DNA from: Myxococcaceae bacterium
GTDB taxonomy: Bacteria > Myxococcota_A > Polyangia > Polyangiales > Ga0077539
Direction of reading: 5' to 3'
Assembly: GCA_004297725.1 (NCBI GenBank)
Contig: SCUS01000071.1
Location: 1 to 64,000, forward strand
DNA: 64,000 bases
The position numbers were made by a program, and so were the translations under genes. The notes beneath the pieces are model-generated. The model had not been told where the DNA came from and searched no databases. It saw only the letters and a list, made by a program, of their open reading frames with translations. Shown here piece after piece: positions 61,792 through 64,000 of the stretch; within the stretch, counting starts at the first letter, position 1, and the number at the start of each line of letters is the position of its first letter.

Positions 61792-63927
61792 TCAGAGCCC
61801 CGTCACCGGCTCCGGGGTCACGCCGTTGCCGCCGATGTTTCCGCGCCCGAGCTGGCCGTTCATGTTGCTGCCCCAGCAGAGCACCTGGCCGCTGCCGCGC
61901 AGGGCGCAGGAGAAGCCGAAGCCCGTGACGATCGCGATGGCGCGGTCGACCACCGAGACCACCACCGGGGTGAGGCTGCTGGTGGTGTTGCCGTTGCCGA
62001 GCTGACCGAAGGCGTTGGAGCCCCAGCAGCGGGCGCCGCCGTTGCGCAGCAGCACGCAGGAGTGCTTCTCGCCGGCGCCGACGCCCAGCGCCGTGGAGAT
62101 GCCGGGCACCGCGGTGGGCGTCGCGCGGTCCATCATGGTGCCGTCGCCGAGCTGGCCGTCGGCGTTGGAGCCCCAGCAGAACACCGCGCCGGAGTTGCGG
62201 GCGACGCAGGTGTGGCCGAGGCCCGTGGAGACCGCGAGCGCGTCGGCGATGCCGGTGGCCTCGACGGGCGTCGCGCTGGTGACGCGCATGCCGTTGCCGA
62301 GCTGCCCCTGGGTGCCGCGGCCCCAGCAGGAGACGCCGCCGTTCGACCGGATGCCGCAGGTGTGGTTGGGACCCGCGTCGATCTGCTGGAAGTCCGTCGG
62401 GCCCGACACGGTCACCGCGAAGGCGCGGTTGGAGTTGGTGCCGTCGCCCACCTGGCCGTCGGCGTTGGCGCCCCAGCACGAGGCCGACCCGCTGCGGCGC
62501 ACCACGCAGGAGTGCGCGTCGCCCACCGCCACGGAGAGCGCGTCGTCGACGCCCTGCACCTGCACCGGCGTGGCCTGGTCGACCATCATCCCGTTGCCGA
62601 TCTGCCCGCTGCGGCCGACGCCCCAGCACCACGCGGTGCCGTCGGACTTCACCGCGCACCCGTGGAAGCGGCCCACCGCGACGTCGACCACGCCCGTCAG
62701 GCCCATGATGCTGGTGGGCGTGGAGCGGGTCTCCCGGGTGCCGTCGGCGATCATCCCGTTGTTGTTGGCGCCCCAGCACGCGGCCGTCCCGTCGCCGCGG
62801 CGCGCGCAGATGGTCTGCGAGGTGGCCGCGAGGCGCAGGCCCATGCCGTCGCCGAAGTTGGTCATGTCCGTGTTCTGGTTGCAGTTGCCGGCCGGCCGCG
62901 GCGGGCTCGAGGCCGTGTAGTTCACGACCGCGCCGTTGTCCCCGGCGGCCCAGATGTTGTTGGCGCTGAAGCCCCAGATGGTGCGCAGGTCGCGCGTGGT
63001 CATCGAGGGCACCGGGCCCCAGGCCGCGCCGTTCCAGTGCACCGCGGCGCCGCCCGCGCCGACCGCCCAGACGTCCGTCGCGCTGCTGCCCCACACCGCG
63101 CGCAGCACCCCCGTGGTGCCGGTCAGCACCCGGTTGAACTGCCGCCCGTCCCAGCGCTGCGCGGCGCTCGTGCCGACCAGCCAGACGTCGTTCGCCGACG
63201 CTCCCCAGACGCCATAGTAGTAGGTCGATCCGGAGAGGGACTGCTCGGTCCAGGTGGTGCCGTTGCCGCGGTAGACCTTGGCGCCGACGGCCCAGAGGTC
63301 GTTGGTGCCGAAGCCGTAGATGGCCTGCAGGTCGCTGCCCGCGGTGATGCCCATGGAGCTGTTGGTCCAGCGGGTGCCGTCGTAGTGCCAGGCCTGGTCG
63401 GTGCCGACCGCCCAGATGTCCGTGGCGGACGAGCCCCAGAACATCCGCAGCTCGGTGCCGCCCAGGTTGGCCATCACCTCCGCGCTGGTCGTCGGGGGCA
63501 TTCCCCCCATCACCGGGAAGCGCAGCATCGCGCCGACGCCCGCCTCGGCCGAGCCCGACGCCGGGATGGTCGCCCCGCCGGCGAAGATCGAGTCGCCGAA
63601 GCCGCCGATGGAGACCAGGCGGAAGTTGCGCTTCCCCATCTCGTCCATGAGCCCGACCATCGGACCCGCCACGAAGGCCGTGCCGTTGTACCGCCGCAGC
63701 GTCTGCTCGCCGAGGATGTACAGCCGGTCGGGCGCCGAGGCCCACATCGACAGGATGCTGTCGGTGGTGCCGCTGGCCACCGGGCGCCAGGCGCCGGGCA
63801 CCATGCTCGCGAGCGCCGAGCAGTTGTTGCCGCCGCCGGCCGGCGGCGTCGCGTCGTCACCGCAGTGGGCGACGGCGAACGCGGCGAGACAGGCACACAC
63901 CACAGGGGCGAGCTTCGATTGCTTCAT
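61792..63927 (-). CDS. RCC1-repeat beta-propeller lipoprotein
   Basis: A 711-residue lipoprotein (MKQSKLAPVVCACLAAFAVAHC, Cys22). The N-terminal half has several WAVG/WLVG repeats (SSATDIWAVG, TNDLWAVG, SANDVWLVG, SSATDVWAVG). The C-terminal half holds six or seven RCC1 repeats (CWGANNNG, CWGVGRSGQIGNG, CWGANADGQVGDG, CWGRGTQGQLGNG, CWGSNADGQLGDG, CWGSNAFGQLGNG), each with HxCA/V strands. It is likely a two-propeller surface protein. The start lies 73 bp from the window end, and nothing is seen upstream. Confidence 0.9.
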   Translation of the reverse strand: MKQSKLAPVVCACLAAFAVAHCGDDATPPAGGGNNCSALASMVPGAWRPVASGTTDSILSMWASAPDRLYILGEQTLRRYNGTAFVAGPMVGLMDEMGKRNFRLVSIGGFGDSIFAGGATIPASGSAEAGVGAMLRFPVMGGMPPTTSAEVMANLGGTELRMFWGSSATDIWAVGTDQAWHYDGTRWTNSSMGITAGSDLQAIYGFGTNDLWAVGAKVYRGNGTTWTEQSLSGSTYYYGVWGASANDVWLVGTSAAQRWDGRQFNRVLTGTTGVLRAVWGSSATDVWAVGAGGAAVHWNGAAWGPVPSMTTRDLRTIWGFSANNIWAAGDNGAVVNYTASSPPRPAGNCNQNTDMTNFGDGMGLRLAATSQTICARRGDGTAACWGANNNGMIADGTRETRSTPTSIMGLTGVVDVAVGRFHGCAVKSDGTAWCWGVGRSGQIGNGMMVDQATPVQVQGVDDALSVAVGDAHSCVVRRSGSASCWGANADGQVGDGTNSNRAFAVTVSGPTDFQQIDAGPNHTCGIRSNGGVSCWGRGTQGQLGNGMRVTSATPVEATGIADALAVSTGLGHTCVARNSGAVFCWGSNADGQLGDGTMMDRATPTAVPGISTALGVGAGEKHSCVLLRNGGARCWGSNAFGQLGNGNTTSSLTPVVVSVVDRAIAIVTGFGFSCALRGSGQVLCWGSNMNGQLGRGNIGGNGVTPEPVTGL

Positions 63928-64000
63928 CGAGGTTCCAGGGCTCCAGCGTCGAGAGGGTTTTTACGAGATGAGGTAATGATCGACGATCCGGCGCTCAGGC

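Overview
The window is a very GC-rich bacterial chromosome segment that most resembles a member of the Myxococcota, probably a Polyangia or Sandaracinus-type relative. This rests on family content rather than any marker gene. The clues are two C-termini of the MYXO-CTERM type (Cys-x-Cys, hydrophobic segment, Arg cluster), and many lipoproteins whose lipobox is followed by low-complexity Asp/Ala/Val/Pro linkers. Others are MopE-type 'DGVDNNCDGVVDEGC' motifs, Stig1-like Cys-rich repeats, an RCC1-repeat lipoprotein, VWA lipoproteins, and Ser/Thr kinase, pseudokinase and sulfatase-modifying-factor-like genes. Almost every gene has dense antisense open frames, as expected at this GC; those were treated as shadows.

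Layout. Positions 1-1862 are the distal end of an integron gene-cassette array: three 91-bp attC-type sites plus one degenerate site, separating promoterless small genes all on the + strand. No integrase is in the window; it would be expected to the left. From 2093 the sequence looks like ordinary chromosome. 2093-6400 holds a secreted zinc-metalloprotease-like protein with a PAD-like acidic Ca-binding segment, a two-gene envelope unit and a metal-binding-motif lipoprotein. 6478-15125 is signalling: a membrane adenylate cyclase, an NtrC-type activator, an operon of secreted protein, Ser/Thr kinase and FGE-like lipoprotein, and a PAS/GAF histidine kinase. 15130-19974 is a leftward run of VWA lipoprotein, CPBP-family protein, lamin-tail lipoprotein with an 11-copy PVATD minisatellite, and a DppB-like permease. 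hemW (20064) converges on a leftward operon (TonB-like protein, PA14-like MYXO-CTERM protein, PAS histidine kinase) across a perfect 33-bp inverted repeat.

24785-43888 mixes surface proteins with housekeeping genes: purEK, argB-(small Cys protein)-argD-argF, dnaK, a short-chain dehydrogenase, nudC, pdxH and a macrodomain protein. 43889-48420 carries two overlapping paralogous transmembrane pseudokinases. 49548-54879 is a five-gene leftward operon (membrane protein, cytochrome c protein, SIS-domain protein, complete peptidylarginine deiminase, HEAT-like protein) with almost no intergenic space. 54926-63927 ends with a conserved exported protein, a polysaccharide flippase, two tandem Stig1-like lipoproteins and a convergent RCC1-repeat lipoprotein.

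The most interesting systems are the integron cassette array, the predicted lipoprotein PAD in its redox/SIS operon, the tandem pseudokinases, and the 33-bp inverted repeat that contains the stop codons of both convergent genes. No tRNA, rRNA, CRISPR array, transposase or phage gene was recognised.
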